This document shows, in pieces, positions 51,049 through 61,009 of a stretch of 64,000 bases of DNA (position 1 is the first letter of the stretch; each line of letters starts with the position of its first letter). Source of the DNA: Ostrinia nubilalis (taxonomy: Eukaryota > Arthropoda > Insecta > Lepidoptera > Crambidae); contig NC_087107.1 in assembly GCF_963855985.1 (NCBI RefSeq), forward strand, positions 5,704,001 to 5,768,000. The letters run 5' to 3'. The notes beneath the pieces are model-generated. The model did not search any database. It had not been told where the DNA came from and worked only from the letters and a program-made list of their open reading frames with translations. Made by a program: the position numbers and the translations under genes.

Positions 51049-52500
51049 CCATATTTACGATAGCCCGAATCATATTAGGTCATAGAATCAACGTGCTCAT
51101 TTGGGAGTATTGTACTGTTTCTGTTCAATTGGTTTAACATTTGTGTTGTTAAGTTTCGTATTTTTGTTAAAGTTAGAATGTTTGTTCAAGTGTTATTTTT
51201 ACACAAAGTTAGATAATTTTCGAATGGTAAATTGTAAATATTGATCGATTATAACTGGCGAAAATTTCACGAAATTGTATACGGACAAAAAGACTTAGTA
51301 TGAAGTTAAATACTCAGAAGAAATAATTTCGATGGTGTAACTATGACTTTTTAAGCCAATGTTGGATATTACTGTTACTTATGTGCCAAATCCAGGTGCT
51401 TACGGCTCTCGACAGATGCATTTGAATTTAGCTAGGTATATGAAAGACAAACATACATTCCTTATTGTGTAGCCTAAGTGTTACTTATAACTTGGTTAAA
51501 ATTACAGAAAAGCCCAAACATCGTTTAAAATTGGGATCTGATAAACATGTCATTTACTTACAACCTTATCTGAAAAACCGTTAAATAAAATCTATATTAA
51601 TTTTCATGTAACGATGCCTCTATTTAACTAGATTTTAGCCTGAAATAGCAAGAATGACAAAAAAAACTGCTAATTTACTGAATGTAGCCGATATTTTTAA
51701 ACAAAAGCTCTTAATTTTGGGAGTTTTAGATGGTTTTAAAATGGCCGTCTGGGCCAACGTTTCAGTAATTTTTTCGTGTCTACTAAGATACGAGTAAACC
51801 AAATAAGTATTAATAAAAGCAAGGCCATAAAGTGACTAATCTGTTATAACCAGTGGGCTACTATAGCTTATTGCATATCATTTTAATGTAAGCTTCTGTA
51901 AATTATTGTACCATACTTAGTATACACGACTGTACTTAGGTATTAGCTATACATTCCAATGTGTAAATTGTAGTTTTAAGTATTGTATCTATATTATTTC
52001 TTAGAAATAAGATTTCATGTAAATAATGCATTATTTAGGTATATTATTATTTATAACGTCGCTCAAAGACTTTAGTTTCAGCAGAATCTTACTGAAAATC
52101 ATCTGATTGTTATTCTAGCAATCTGAAATACTACTGAATAGTGAATCTATAGCATTTAATTAATTTAACGGTCGATAATCACAGATATTCCATAATAACT
52201 GTTTATTTTATAACTCATGTTAAATCATGACAGTCTACGACAGAATACTCAATTTAAACTGATTTTCTTATGTATTAGATCAAGCCAAATGCAATATAAA
52301 ATACGTGTTTATTTTCTTATAACTTGTATGTAATTTTTATAAATCGATTAGGTATTAATTCAATAATATTATATTGGTAATATTTATGCTACTTTCTCTG
52401 TGCAATACGAGTGAAAAATGTTGTTCATTTCAATTTTATAGGCTTCGTTAAACTTAAAGTAAGGTATCATTAAAATTGTAATTATCATAATAAAATTGGG
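51049..52500 (+). other. trh: trh 3' UTR
   Basis: AT-rich sequence follows the TAG. AATAAA signals in the sense strand lie at 51584-51589, 51812-51817 and 52489-52494; any could be used, and the end near 52500 is inferred from the last. TGTAAATA-type strings (for example TTGTAAATATTG near 51230) resemble Pumilio sites. No other gene is seen. Confidence 0.5.
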
Positions 52501-53057
52501 AATAGGCTTTCGATGCAATTATCTGTTATGTTTTTCCAGTGTTTCTTTAAACGAACTTCATTCCATGTATTATTATTATTTTAGTTGATATATTGAACAA
52601 AAAACTTAAAGATTTTTATTTCTCTGATTAAATGACTAAGAATTTTTGATTCGTTTGTTTCATTTGAAAATACCAAACACTTTTGTTAAACAAATTCATT
52701 TTATTGATTGGTGTCGATTTATCTTAATTACTAACACAGATGCGTTGTTAACTTATTAATAAGACAAGTAATATAAATGCAAAGTAAAAATAATAAATAC
52801 ACAATACACACATGAGATTCTTCAAAAGTCAAAATAAAGCTTTTTGATTGGACGGATCATTACATAAGATGTAAAAATATCATAAATTCCGATTAAAATA
52901 TTTCATTTACTACTTAGATAGTTACAAAATTTAATAAAAGTAGTCAAAATTAAAAGGTACAATAAAAATAATATGTCAGATAAAACATATCATATCTTTT
53001 TGTAGTCTAGAAGTTTCTTTGATTATTTGGACATGGATTTAATACATAATAGCAATA
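52501..53057. other. AT-rich intergenic DNA
   Basis: No gene, repeat or motif could be supported between the probable trh 3' end and the first inverted-repeat arm. Confidence 0.5.
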
Positions 53058-53479
53058 CACAGTGTTTTATTTTGGCTTAGAAGCGGACATCCCTGTTTTA
53101 TTAATTCAATCGTTAGATATTACTATTATGTATACAATTGATGAAGGAACTAGTAGTTGTATTTGTTTAGTTTCGAAGAAATATTGGATTTTGTGATTTT
53201 ATAAAAAAAACAGTTTTAGAAGCATATTTTCTAAAAAAATTACATTAAGTCAGAATTTTGTAAATACATTTACCTATCACTATAACGTCTACCTTTATGC
53301 AAAAATAAATGGTTATTGCTGCAGTAATTTAGGAATTATTTAATAATTTATGATTTTCAGAAAACATTTTTTTCTCCGTTGTCCTAGAAAAATGGCAGCT
53401 ATATTTACTTTATATTGATGCCTGATATAATTATCTATAATACCTGAAAATATTACATGCCTATCCCGTGGAAGTTCGA
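53058..53479. repeat. Outer inverted-repeat arm, left
   Basis: This arm is a near-identical reverse complement of 55644-56067 (by eye only a handful of differences in about 420 bp, such as ATACAATTG versus ATAAAATTG). Read on the + strand it has the same sense as the minus-strand neighbour gene's 3' region, including an AATAAA at 53304-53309. It looks like an inverted copy of that gene's 3' flank placed downstream of trh. Confidence 0.9.
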
Positions 53480-53710
53480 AGATATTTTAATTTCTATGAG
53501 TTTAGAAGATTTATATGTAAATAGGGTTGTCATCTAAATATTTTTTAGTTTTTTAAATGCCGTCCGTAACAATACGGTTTTAATGCCTTTGTTAGATAAC
53601 TATTGAAATTCATTGCTTTTACCATTATTAATTTGTCTGGTCGTGTTTGATAATTATAGAGTTGGCCCTGTGGCGGCTTATTGGAAATCCTATCGTTTTC
53701 GAAACATCGA
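53480..53710. other. Unpaired segment between outer and inner arms, left
   Basis: This AT-rich 230 bp has no counterpart on the right side, where a different 120-bp segment (55525-55643) lies between the arms. The right segment contains its own small inverted repeat with CAAAACCACTTTTGACTGCA. Confidence 0.7.
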
Positions 53711-54324
53711 TATACAGGGTGTCGAAAAAACAATGGATAACCCTGTAACCATCGATAGGCCTCGCCATGGTCTCCCTAACGTCCAATTTTGACCCCAGTA
53801 AAAATATCACCGTTTTCAAGATTTTTAAGTTTTTGTGCATTTTTAGAAAATTGCCACCTGCGATTACTTTTTCTCATACCATTTCTACAAATGAGGATAG
53901 TTTTCAATCTAGTTTTTTTCCTTATCACAAGGGATAGTTGGGCTATCAAAAGAAAAGATTAAAGTTCAACAAACTAGTTTAAAAGTATGAAAATTTTAAG
54001 AAATTGCAGAGAAGAAGGAAAAATTAATTCATTGTCTTGCACTTTTGATCAGCCATCGTGTAAAAAAAATGTAGGCAGACCATCGTGCCCATTACCTTAA
54101 AAACTTCCTTGGTTAATTGAGATTCTAAAAAGGTATCACAAGCCTATGTATCCTGTAGTATTTTTATCTTATGGCTACTTGAATAGCAACTAGTATGAAA
54201 ACTGCAAAAATGAGTTTTTCTCGTAATAGTTAAACTAGGACTGCATAGTGGCATCAAATACAAATTGATAATTTTTAGCGTAGGAATTTTAATAAAGCAA
54301 CATTTTATCATCATCATCATCATT

Positions 54325-54500
54325 TCAGCCATAGGACGTCCACTGCTGAACATAGGCCTGTACCCCAATGATTTTCATAATGACCGCTTGGTAGCGGCCT
54401 GCATCCAGCACCTTCCTGCTTACCTTAATGAGGTCGTCGGTCCACTTTGTAGGTGGACGTCCTACGATGCGCTTTCCGGTACGTAGCCTCCACTTGAACC
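54325..54500 (-). mobile_element. Inverted copy of the RTE LINE 3' end
   Basis: In the left arm the minus strand codes for GRPPTKWTDDLIKVSRKVLD followed by AGRYQAV and YVQQWTSYG, the LINE C-terminus. Unlike the right copy it is not continuous with more upstream LINE sequence beyond 54500, so this is probably the derived copy. Confidence 0.75.
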
Positions 54501-54514
54501 TTGATGCCCGTGAT

Positions 54515-54914
54515 GATACACGGCTCGGAAACGTGGATTTTTTGCACCACGGCTCGGAAACGTGGATTTTTTGCACAGCGTGCTATGGAAGGGGCTATGC
54601 TCGGGTTTCTTTACGAAACCGTATCAGAAATTAGGAGACCTGTAAACGAACTAAAGTCGCTGACATAGCCCGACGGATCAGCAAGCTGAAGTGGCAAAGG
54701 GCAAGGCACAGTAGTTCGCAGAACTGAGGCCAGCAGGGTTCAAGTGGAGGCTACGTACCGGAGAGCGCATCGTAGGACGTCCACCTACAAAGTGGACCGA
54801 CGACCTCATAAAGATAAGCAGGAAGGTGCTGTATACAGGCCGCTACCAAGCGGTCATTATGAAAATCATTAGGGTACAGGCCTATGTTCAGCAGTGGACA
54901 TCCTACGGCTGAAA
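54515..54914 (+). mobile_element. RTE-type LINE 3' fragment (broken)
   Basis: On the + strand, translated scraps in order read IHGSETW, then a RAMEGAMLG-like string, SKLKWQ-like sequence, and a block homologous to GRPPTKWTDDL...QQWTSYG. This order is that of the C-terminal end of RTE-clade reverse transcriptases in insects. Stops and frameshifts break it throughout. A perfect 29-bp tandem duplication (54519-54547 and 54548-54576) interrupts it. The part from 54737 on belongs to the right arm of the palindrome. Confidence 0.75.
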
Positions 54915-55643
54915 TGATGATGATGATAAACTGTTGCTTTATTAAAATTTCTACGCTAAAAAGTATCCATTTGTATTTAATGCCACTATGCAGTCCTAGT
55001 TTAACTATTACGAGAAAAACTCATTTTTGCAGTTTTCATACTAGTTGCTATTCAAGTAGCCATAAGATAAAAATAATACAGGATACATAGGCTTGTGATA
55101 CCTTTTTAGAATCTCAATTAACCAAGGAAGTTTTTAAGGTAATGGGCACGATGGTCTTCCTACATTTTTTTTACACGATGGCTGATCAAAAGTACAAGAC
55201 AATGAATTAATTTTTCCTTCTCTTCTGCAATTTCTTAAAATTTTCATACTTTCAAACTAGTCTGTTGAACTTTGATATTTTCTTTTGATAGCCCAACTAT
55301 CCCTTGTGATAAGGAAAAAAACTAAATTGAAAAGTATCCTCATTTGTAGAAATGGCATGAGAAAAAGTAATCGCAGGTGGCAATTTTCTAAAAATGCACA
55401 AAAACTTAAAAATCTTGAAATCGGTGATATTTTTACTGGGGTCAAAAATGGACGTTAGGGAGATCATGGCGAGGCCTATCGATGGTTACAGGGTTATCCA
55501 TTGTTTTTGGGACACCCTGTATATGTTGCAGTCAAAACTCATAATCGATCAAAACCACTTTTGACTGCAAATTTCAGTTAATAGTGGTTTTGACTGATGG
55601 CCTTAGTCAATATTACTTTTGACAAATTTTTCTAGTCGTATCA

Positions 55644-56067
55644 TCGAACTTCCACGGGATAGGCAAGTAATATTTTCAGGTATTATAGATAATTATATCA
55701 TGCATCAATATAAAGTAAATATAGCTGCCATTTTTCTAGGACAACGGAGAAAAAAATGTTTTCTGAAAATCATAAATTATTAAATAATTCCTAAATTACT
55801 GCAGCAATAACCATTTATTTTTGCATAAAGGTAGACGTTATAGTGATAGGTAAATTTATTTACAAAATTCTGACTTAATGTAATTTTTTTAGAAAATATG
55901 CTTCTAAAACTGTTTTTTTTATAAAATCACAATATCGAATATTTCTTCGAAACTAAGCAAATACAACTACTAGTTCCTTCATCAATTTTATACATAATAG
56001 TAATATCTAACGATTGAATTAATAAAACAGGGATGTCCGCTTCTAAGGCAAAATAAAAGACTGTGCA
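55644..56067. repeat. Outer inverted-repeat arm, right (probable 3' flank of the tetraspan gene)
   Basis: This is the partner of 53058-53479. It lies 386 bp past the stop codon of the minus-strand tetraspan gene and contains minus-strand AATAAA signals (TTTATT at 55814-55819 and 55855-55860), so it may be the terminal part of that gene's 3' UTR. Confidence 0.85.
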
Positions 56068-56186
56068 ATATATTCTATCTACATAAATACAAAAATCTAC
56101 ATCAGGCACTTATAAAAAGTATTTACTTAACTACACTACTTAGTTAAGGCACTATTACTACATTACTACTTATACAAGACACACAC

Positions 56187-56330
56187 GCCCGTATTCACAA
56201 ACATTACTATGAGGTCGCACAGTGCGCGTGAACGCACAGGGTGACACACGAATCAATCTCAGAGCTCTATTCTACGCTGTGCGTTCGATTTGCTGATTCA
56301 CTTAAGCAAGCATCGTTTGTGAATACGGGA
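56187..56330. mobile_element. MITE with CCCGTATTCACAAA ends (copy B)
   Basis: GCCCGTATTCACAAAC at the left and CGTTTGTGAATACGGGA at the right are complements. AGAGCTCTATTC is shared with copy A (6997-7181). It lies inside the probable 3' UTR of the tetraspan gene, between its stop codon (56453) and the inverted-repeat arm. Confidence 0.85.
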
Positions 56331-56452
56331 AATAGAGTCAAATGGTAGAATTCATGGTTTTCATAAAAATTAAAAGTCTTAAGGGTTCTTAACATAGTTT
56401 GTGGGTGTAAATTACATAAGCTTAATTTATAATGTTTTTACCTCAGTCCGTT

Positions 56453-56539
56453 TTAATACTCCACTAATATCTCAATATTTGGTGATTGCATCTCCAGGAT
56501 AATTTGATATTGTGAGAACACACACAACCAGCAATAGAT
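56453..56539 (-). CDS. Tetraspan gene exon 5
   Basis: Acceptor cttttacag. It encodes [20 protein letters not shown] and NIEILVEY followed by TAA: the end of the fourth span and a short hydrophilic tail. Confidence 0.85.
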   Translation of the reverse strand: MYCWLCVFSQYQIILEMQSPNIEILVEY

Positions 56540-58298
56540 CTGTAAAAGAAAAAAAAATTATGCTAGTATGTAAATAGATTAAACAAAGATAGTGACTATA
56601 CTTATTTCAAAAAGTGTATGAGAGAATCAAGTAAGCAGATTGAATTTTTACAATACTGAAGTGGATCACAGTAATATTTTTAAAGATTAACTTGTAAGTC
56701 ATAATGACGCTGAAAAACGTGAAAGGCTTTCACTCAATATAAAAAGTTACTAAATCTTCAGGTACTTACATTGTAGGCCATCCATATGAAGTCAATAAAT
56801 GCAGCAAACGTGGCATCCAACTGAAATGAGAAATATCAATATTGAAATAAAACAATAATTACATTTGTACTTCTCATGAAAATAACTATCAACAAGAAAA
56901 GTTTTAGAAATAAAATACTAATAGGTAACTTTCATGGGCTAACTGGGCAGGCCTCCCACTAGGTGGACCGACGATCTGGTTAAGGTAGCGGGAGGTGCCT
57001 GGATGCGAGCGGCGCAGGATCAGTCTTTGTGGAAATCTTTGGGGGAGGCCTTTGTTGAGCAGTGGACGTCTTTCGGTTGAAACGAACGAACGAAAGGTAA
57101 CGTTCGCTTAGCATAATTTAACCTTAACTGAAAAAACATTTAGCATTAGTCTTTAAAAATTAGTTTAATAACTATATCATTTATTTTATTTTGGTTTATT
57201 CAACAAAATAGAGAACTTACATAAATGTAATATCCTCCAATAAGCCACAGCCCAAAGATGAACTGGAAGACAATGATCAAACCAACAGTGATCAACCAGG
57301 GCAGCAGGAGACCTCTCATCCAAATGTTTATGCCGATGACCTGTAATGAGATAACAAAATAATAGTTTATTTATCAAAAATATTACATGCCGAAAAACTA
57401 GATTTAGACAAATAAATTACTTTCATATTAAAAAAGAGAAAATTAATCTGAAAAATAATGTACTTTGTTATTTTTGTCCTTACTAGGTGGTTATTTAATA
57501 AAATTATACATAAATTGTAAATTACAAAATAAGTACCTGTCCAAAATCTTATTTAGGTACAACCAATTAGATCGAAAAATACTGCATGTGTATGTTACAT
57601 TTTGAATCAAAAAACTCCATTAACTGCTAAGTAGCAGTCTGTAAAAATTATAAAATTCAGTAACCAAAAATAAACTGTACTCACCATTAGGACAGAAAAG
57701 AAAATCAGGAAGGTAAAGATGATAATGAAGATGATGCCAAATATGAACAGCGCTGAAACAATAAAAAACAAATGGAGGCGGAATAATAATTACCTAAGTT
57801 TATTTCTGATGATAATAATGAATAATAATAAATTGTACAACTTTAATCACTATAGCTTCTATTTAGAGCTAGGTCCTAGAAGCCCTGACTTTATTATGGG
57901 TGGTTTTAGTTACAGGGATTCTATTCACATACATAACATAAACTGCTGGACAATGGTGGAAAGACAGTCAATTCTTAAGTAATTAGAACTTTTTAGCTAT
58001 GGTACGAGGATACTTTTACACCAAATAAGCTGTTGTCTTGTAAGAAATCTCATTTTATCATTGTGAATGACATTATTCACAATACATTCCTTTGGTGGAC
58101 TTCAAACTTACATGATCGAACATCAGCTTCAAACAAAGGGTTCCAAAGCTGCGTAGAGTCTCCACCATCCATCTGATACGCTATAAACGTAATAAGTATG
58201 ACGCTCATAGCTGCCGTATACACAGCCACCGCTCTGCTCCCAGATTTTACATCCGAAGACCAAATGCATGGCGACCAGCAGGATTCTAGCACTGGCAT
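56453..58298 (-). CDS. Small four-pass membrane protein (pasiflora/DUF4728-like)
   Basis: Coding exons in order on the minus strand: 58298-58112, 57752-57685, 57340-57221, 56820-56770, 56539-56453 (TAA at 56455-56453). All junctions are GT-AG with matching phases, giving 513 nt and 170 residues. The protein begins [20 protein letters not shown] and has four hydrophobic spans at roughly residues 23-42, 63-86, 95-121 and 127-151, with a short acidic loop after the first and a cytosolic-type tail ending [13 protein letters not shown]. Size, four spans, the early Cys/Trp motif and the [12 protein letters not shown] end resemble arthropod DUF4728-type proteins, to which I believe the Drosophila septate-junction tetraspans pasiflora 1 and 2 are related. 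That link is from memory and uncertain; a gene symbol is not justified. It would act in the plasma membrane of epithelia or glia if the link holds. Confidence 0.85.
56770..56820 (-). CDS. Tetraspan gene exon 4
   Basis: A 51-nt exon with acceptor catttcag and donor TACAAT|gtaagt. It encodes [17 protein letters not shown], the start of the fourth span. Phase 0 on both sides means skipping would keep the frame but remove most of that span. Confidence 0.85.
56940..57090 (+). mobile_element. RTE-type LINE 3' end inside the tetraspan intron
   Basis: The + strand reads [40 protein letters not shown] and TSFG followed by TGA and a short (AACG)n tail (about 57083-57094). It is the intact C-terminal end of an RTE-clade reverse transcriptase, cut off upstream of about 56946. 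It is inserted antisense to the host gene between exons 4 and 3, and it is better preserved than the copies near 54.5 kb. Confidence 0.85.
57221..57340 (-). CDS. Tetraspan gene exon 3
   Basis: Acceptor ctcattacag, donor ATTTAT|gtaagt, exactly 40 codons. It encodes [20 protein letters not shown] and [20 protein letters not shown], the third and longest hydrophobic span. Confidence 0.87.
57685..57752 (-). CDS. Tetraspan gene exon 2
   Basis: Acceptor ttgtttcag, donor CTAATG|gtgagt. Two bases complete Ser63, then [20 protein letters not shown] and LM form the second membrane span. It is 68 nt long. Confidence 0.85.
58112..58298 (-). CDS. Tetraspan gene exon 1
   Basis: The ATG at 58298-58296 opens the frame. 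It encodes 62 residues with the first membrane span ([20 protein letters not shown]) and a loop ending [10 protein letters not shown]. The donor is CGATCAT|gtaagt, phase 1. Continued reading past the donor gives a short unrelated tail. Confidence 0.85.
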
Positions 58299-58620
58299 TG
58301 TTAATTACTTGTGTTCAGCAACTTTTATACAGTTGAAATGGACCTGAAATTAGTTCAAAACACTAAAGTTAGCCACACCTACTTTTAGTAACTAGGTTAT
58401 TGCAATTATTCTGAGTGAAACACTAGTTTTGGAAGATGAGGAATAGGAGAAATATAATTAATTTGATTGATTATTTACCTAAATTTCAATATAAATTAGC
58501 GCACTTTCAACATTAATTCAAAAGTAAAGTTAACTTTTTGTTGTTGAATATTGACAGAAAGTGGCGTTGGCGGCTTGGATTTCATTGTCAATGTGACATT
58601 GTTTTTAAAATATTTTTTTT
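58299..58620 (-). promoter_or_regulatory. Presumed 5' region of the tetraspan gene
   Basis: AT-rich sequence upstream of the ATG. No TATA box or convincing Inr/DPE pair is visible, and no CpG enrichment. A minus-strand acceptor-like string (actaatttcag, near 58345) could indicate a non-coding first exon further up. Confidence 0.3.
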
Positions 58621-60589
58621 AACATAGAGGAAGAAATGGAGATGCTATATTATATTCACTCTTTAAAACTACTTTAATTATATTATATTCACTCTTTAAA
58701 ACTATAATAATAATCAAAGACCTTTCATAGCACCTTAGAAAGATAGCACTTATTGGCTTCTTGAGACTTTTACATCCTAAAAACCCTGTTTAATCACTTC
58801 TTCAGTGCGATATCATGGTCATGGTCACAAACCCCTAAAAGGGCTTCTCCACTAATCAGAGCAGATCAATCGTGCTCAAAGTATTCTAGAATAAATTGGC
58901 TCAATATACAGTGTGCTAGTGCTGTAACCTTAGTTATTCTACTGGTTGCTAGATGGCGCTACGCTATAGCATTAAGTTTAACTACTCGGCGATAGATGGC
59001 GCTAACTGGCAGCTCATAAATGTTCCGTCTCACATCTTTAGATTAGATAAATCTAAGCTCACATTATCCCATCATTATCACAAGCTCCATGATAATTCAA
59101 AAGTGTATTAGTTAGCATTGTTAAATCTGTCTTAAAAAAAACAGATGTAGTTTAGCTCGGTAAGTCCTGAATATTATTAAAAATACTAAGATAAAGGCAT
59201 GAAAACATTTTTTTCACATTGCACTTTTATACTCATTACCTACCTACCCTTACCCACATCTAATAGGTGTGTTCATTAAAACTGTGTTTTCGCTTCTGTT
59301 TACTTAATTCATAACTTGATTGCTGTGATGATATAGGTACCTACCTAAGCTATTTTAATTTTGTAGACTAAATAATTGCATGTGCAGTGCAAAGTCTAAA
59401 CTAAGTAAGTCTATCTTTCTCATGTGCCATCAAAACCGAGCTTTTCATAGGTATTGAAATTGTGAGCAAAACACGTGTTGCCTTTGCCACACGACTCATC
59501 TCATTTTGGGGTTTCTTCGTACCTATTTAAGGTTTGTTCCTGCCACCGCGTGTCAACGTGATTAATCCTAAAAAGCAAAACGATAAGGATATTAAGGCTA
59601 TCGTGCAATAACCTTCAAAATACGAAACTAATTACCTACGTCAAAATACGAAACACCATCTGTCAGTTAGTGGTTTCGTAGTAGGTAGCACTTTTCGGAG
59701 GGAACATCAAAATACGTCATAGAACGGACATCGTTACCGATTTCGGATCCGAAACGTTTCCCTAAGCAATTTCGGATACGATTGTCGTTTTGACGGATTT
59801 CATTTTTCGTAGTAAGTAGGCCTGCTGTATACCTACCCGTTGTGACAGGAAGCTTAAAGCGTGACGGATCTTTGACCACCGTTAAATTGGTAAAACGATT
59901 TCTGCTAATAAATCAATCAAAAAAACACTGTATTTATAAGTAGGTAAGTAGGTATGTAATATGTATATCTAGTCGCATCAATCAACTTCTTCGCAAAAAA
60001 TTACAGACAAGCTTTAGTCTGTGTGGTATATTAAGTAAGGCGCAGGAACTTTTTGTACCTTCCTAGACACATACATATTTTTTGTGATACGATTATGTAT
60101 ATTGTCTGCTACATAATTAGGTGTAACACTTACTGCATCTAATTCTTAATCTAGTCTATAAAGTTTGCGTTGTCAAAAAGCTTTAAGTAAGAAATGGCTT
60201 GACGATAGCACGCAAAGGAATACACTGTGGCGCTTTATGTTAGTTCATAGATAAGGTGCGATGTGCAAGAAAAATCTAATGTTTTCCGCAACTCCGCAAT
60301 ACTTTATTAACTTAGAGGTGGAACTGTTGACAATAACGTTCTGGAACGTTCCTTCATTGACTCCATTGAGCAAATACAAACAAGTGCACTCAATTGATAA
60401 ATCAGGTCAGTTAGTTGCAGTTAGCTAACAATTTCGCGACGCTTCTTGTGATGCTGTATTACAATATTATACAATATTGCACACAAATATAAAATTAATA
60501 AGAAAAACATCAGTAGCGATGCATTTACTATTAAGTAGGTAGGTACTCGTACATTAATATTGATATTGTGATTGCAAACTAATTTTTTA
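58621..60589. other. Intergenic DNA, no gene seen
   Basis: Short direct repeats (TATATTATATTCACTCTTTAAAACTA near 58648 and 58678) and two AGATGGCGCT strings (58951-58960 and 58994-59003) are the only items of note. Open frames here lack family resemblance. Confidence 0.5.
58951..59003 (+). promoter_or_regulatory. Pair of AGATGGCGCT motifs
   Basis: AGATGGCGCT occurs twice, 43 bp apart, in the same orientation. It matches the core of the insect CTCF motif (AGRKGGCGC). The same decamer is also common in lepidopteran repeats, so an insulator role is speculative. Confidence 0.3.
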
Positions 60590-60727
60590 AATCCACAACG
60601 ATGACGCTCTTGGTCTGCATTTCACGTGATGAAAAGTGATCATGTGGCCGAAAGTGGAAGCGAGATTTATCTGGAATCCTCAACCACAGAGGAACTGGCT
60701 ATCTTACCTCTAACTGCCAGAACACAA
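60590..60727 (+). repeat. Dispersed repeat, copy 2 of 3
   Basis: ATCCACAACGA, GGAATCCTCAACCACAGAG and GAACTGGCTATCTTACCTC match the 2311-2460 copy in the same order and orientation. Confidence 0.75.
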
Positions 60728-60860
60728 GTAACACAACATTTATATCTATCATGTAATCGGTTAATTAAGTAGTAATAATAGCTCAGATTTTTATCAGTTA
60801 AAAAATAGACGCACCGAAATAACTACGTTGAAATAAGATCATGCAGTTCGTACTGGTTCG

Positions 60861-61005
60861 TGTGCTTTCGGCAAGGCCGTGCGCGTGCGATGCGTGCAGT
60901 CACGTGCCGATCGCACGTGCGCGCGCCCAATCGCTCGCGGTGCGTAAGCCCACAAGAGACGAATTGTGAGCAAGCTTACTAAGTAGATGCACTGCCGAAA
61001 GCACA
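60861..61005. mobile_element. Short element with TGTGCTTTCGGCA ends and CACGTG-rich core
   Basis: TGTGCTTTCGGCA at 60861-60873 and TGCCGAAAGCACA at 60993-61005 are perfect 13-bp inverted ends. Between them lies a block with GCGTG three times, CACGTG and GCACGTGCGCGCGCCC, all cores of sites for bHLH-PAS and bHLH proteins. It may be a MITE or a regulatory block that happens to have matching ends. Confidence 0.5.
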
Positions 61006-61009
61006 AACT

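Larger units (their letters stand above)
53715..55519. mobile_element. 1.8-kb palindromic element with captured LINE ends
   Basis: The ends CAGGGTGTCGAAAAAACAAT and its near complement on the right are flanked by TATA on both sides, so TA or TATA is the target duplication. Arms 53715-54500 and 54737-55519 are inverted copies along about 785 bp; 54501-54736 is the spacer. Each arm contains the last part of an RTE-type LINE. The CAGGGTGT end and TA flanks match the small MITE at 4347-4610. Left-arm and right-arm differences are few. Confidence 0.88.

Noticed and set aside
54265..54634. Several 68-83-codon frames in the palindrome as small genes
   Set aside because: They are pieces of the broken LINE end read in different frames and strands.
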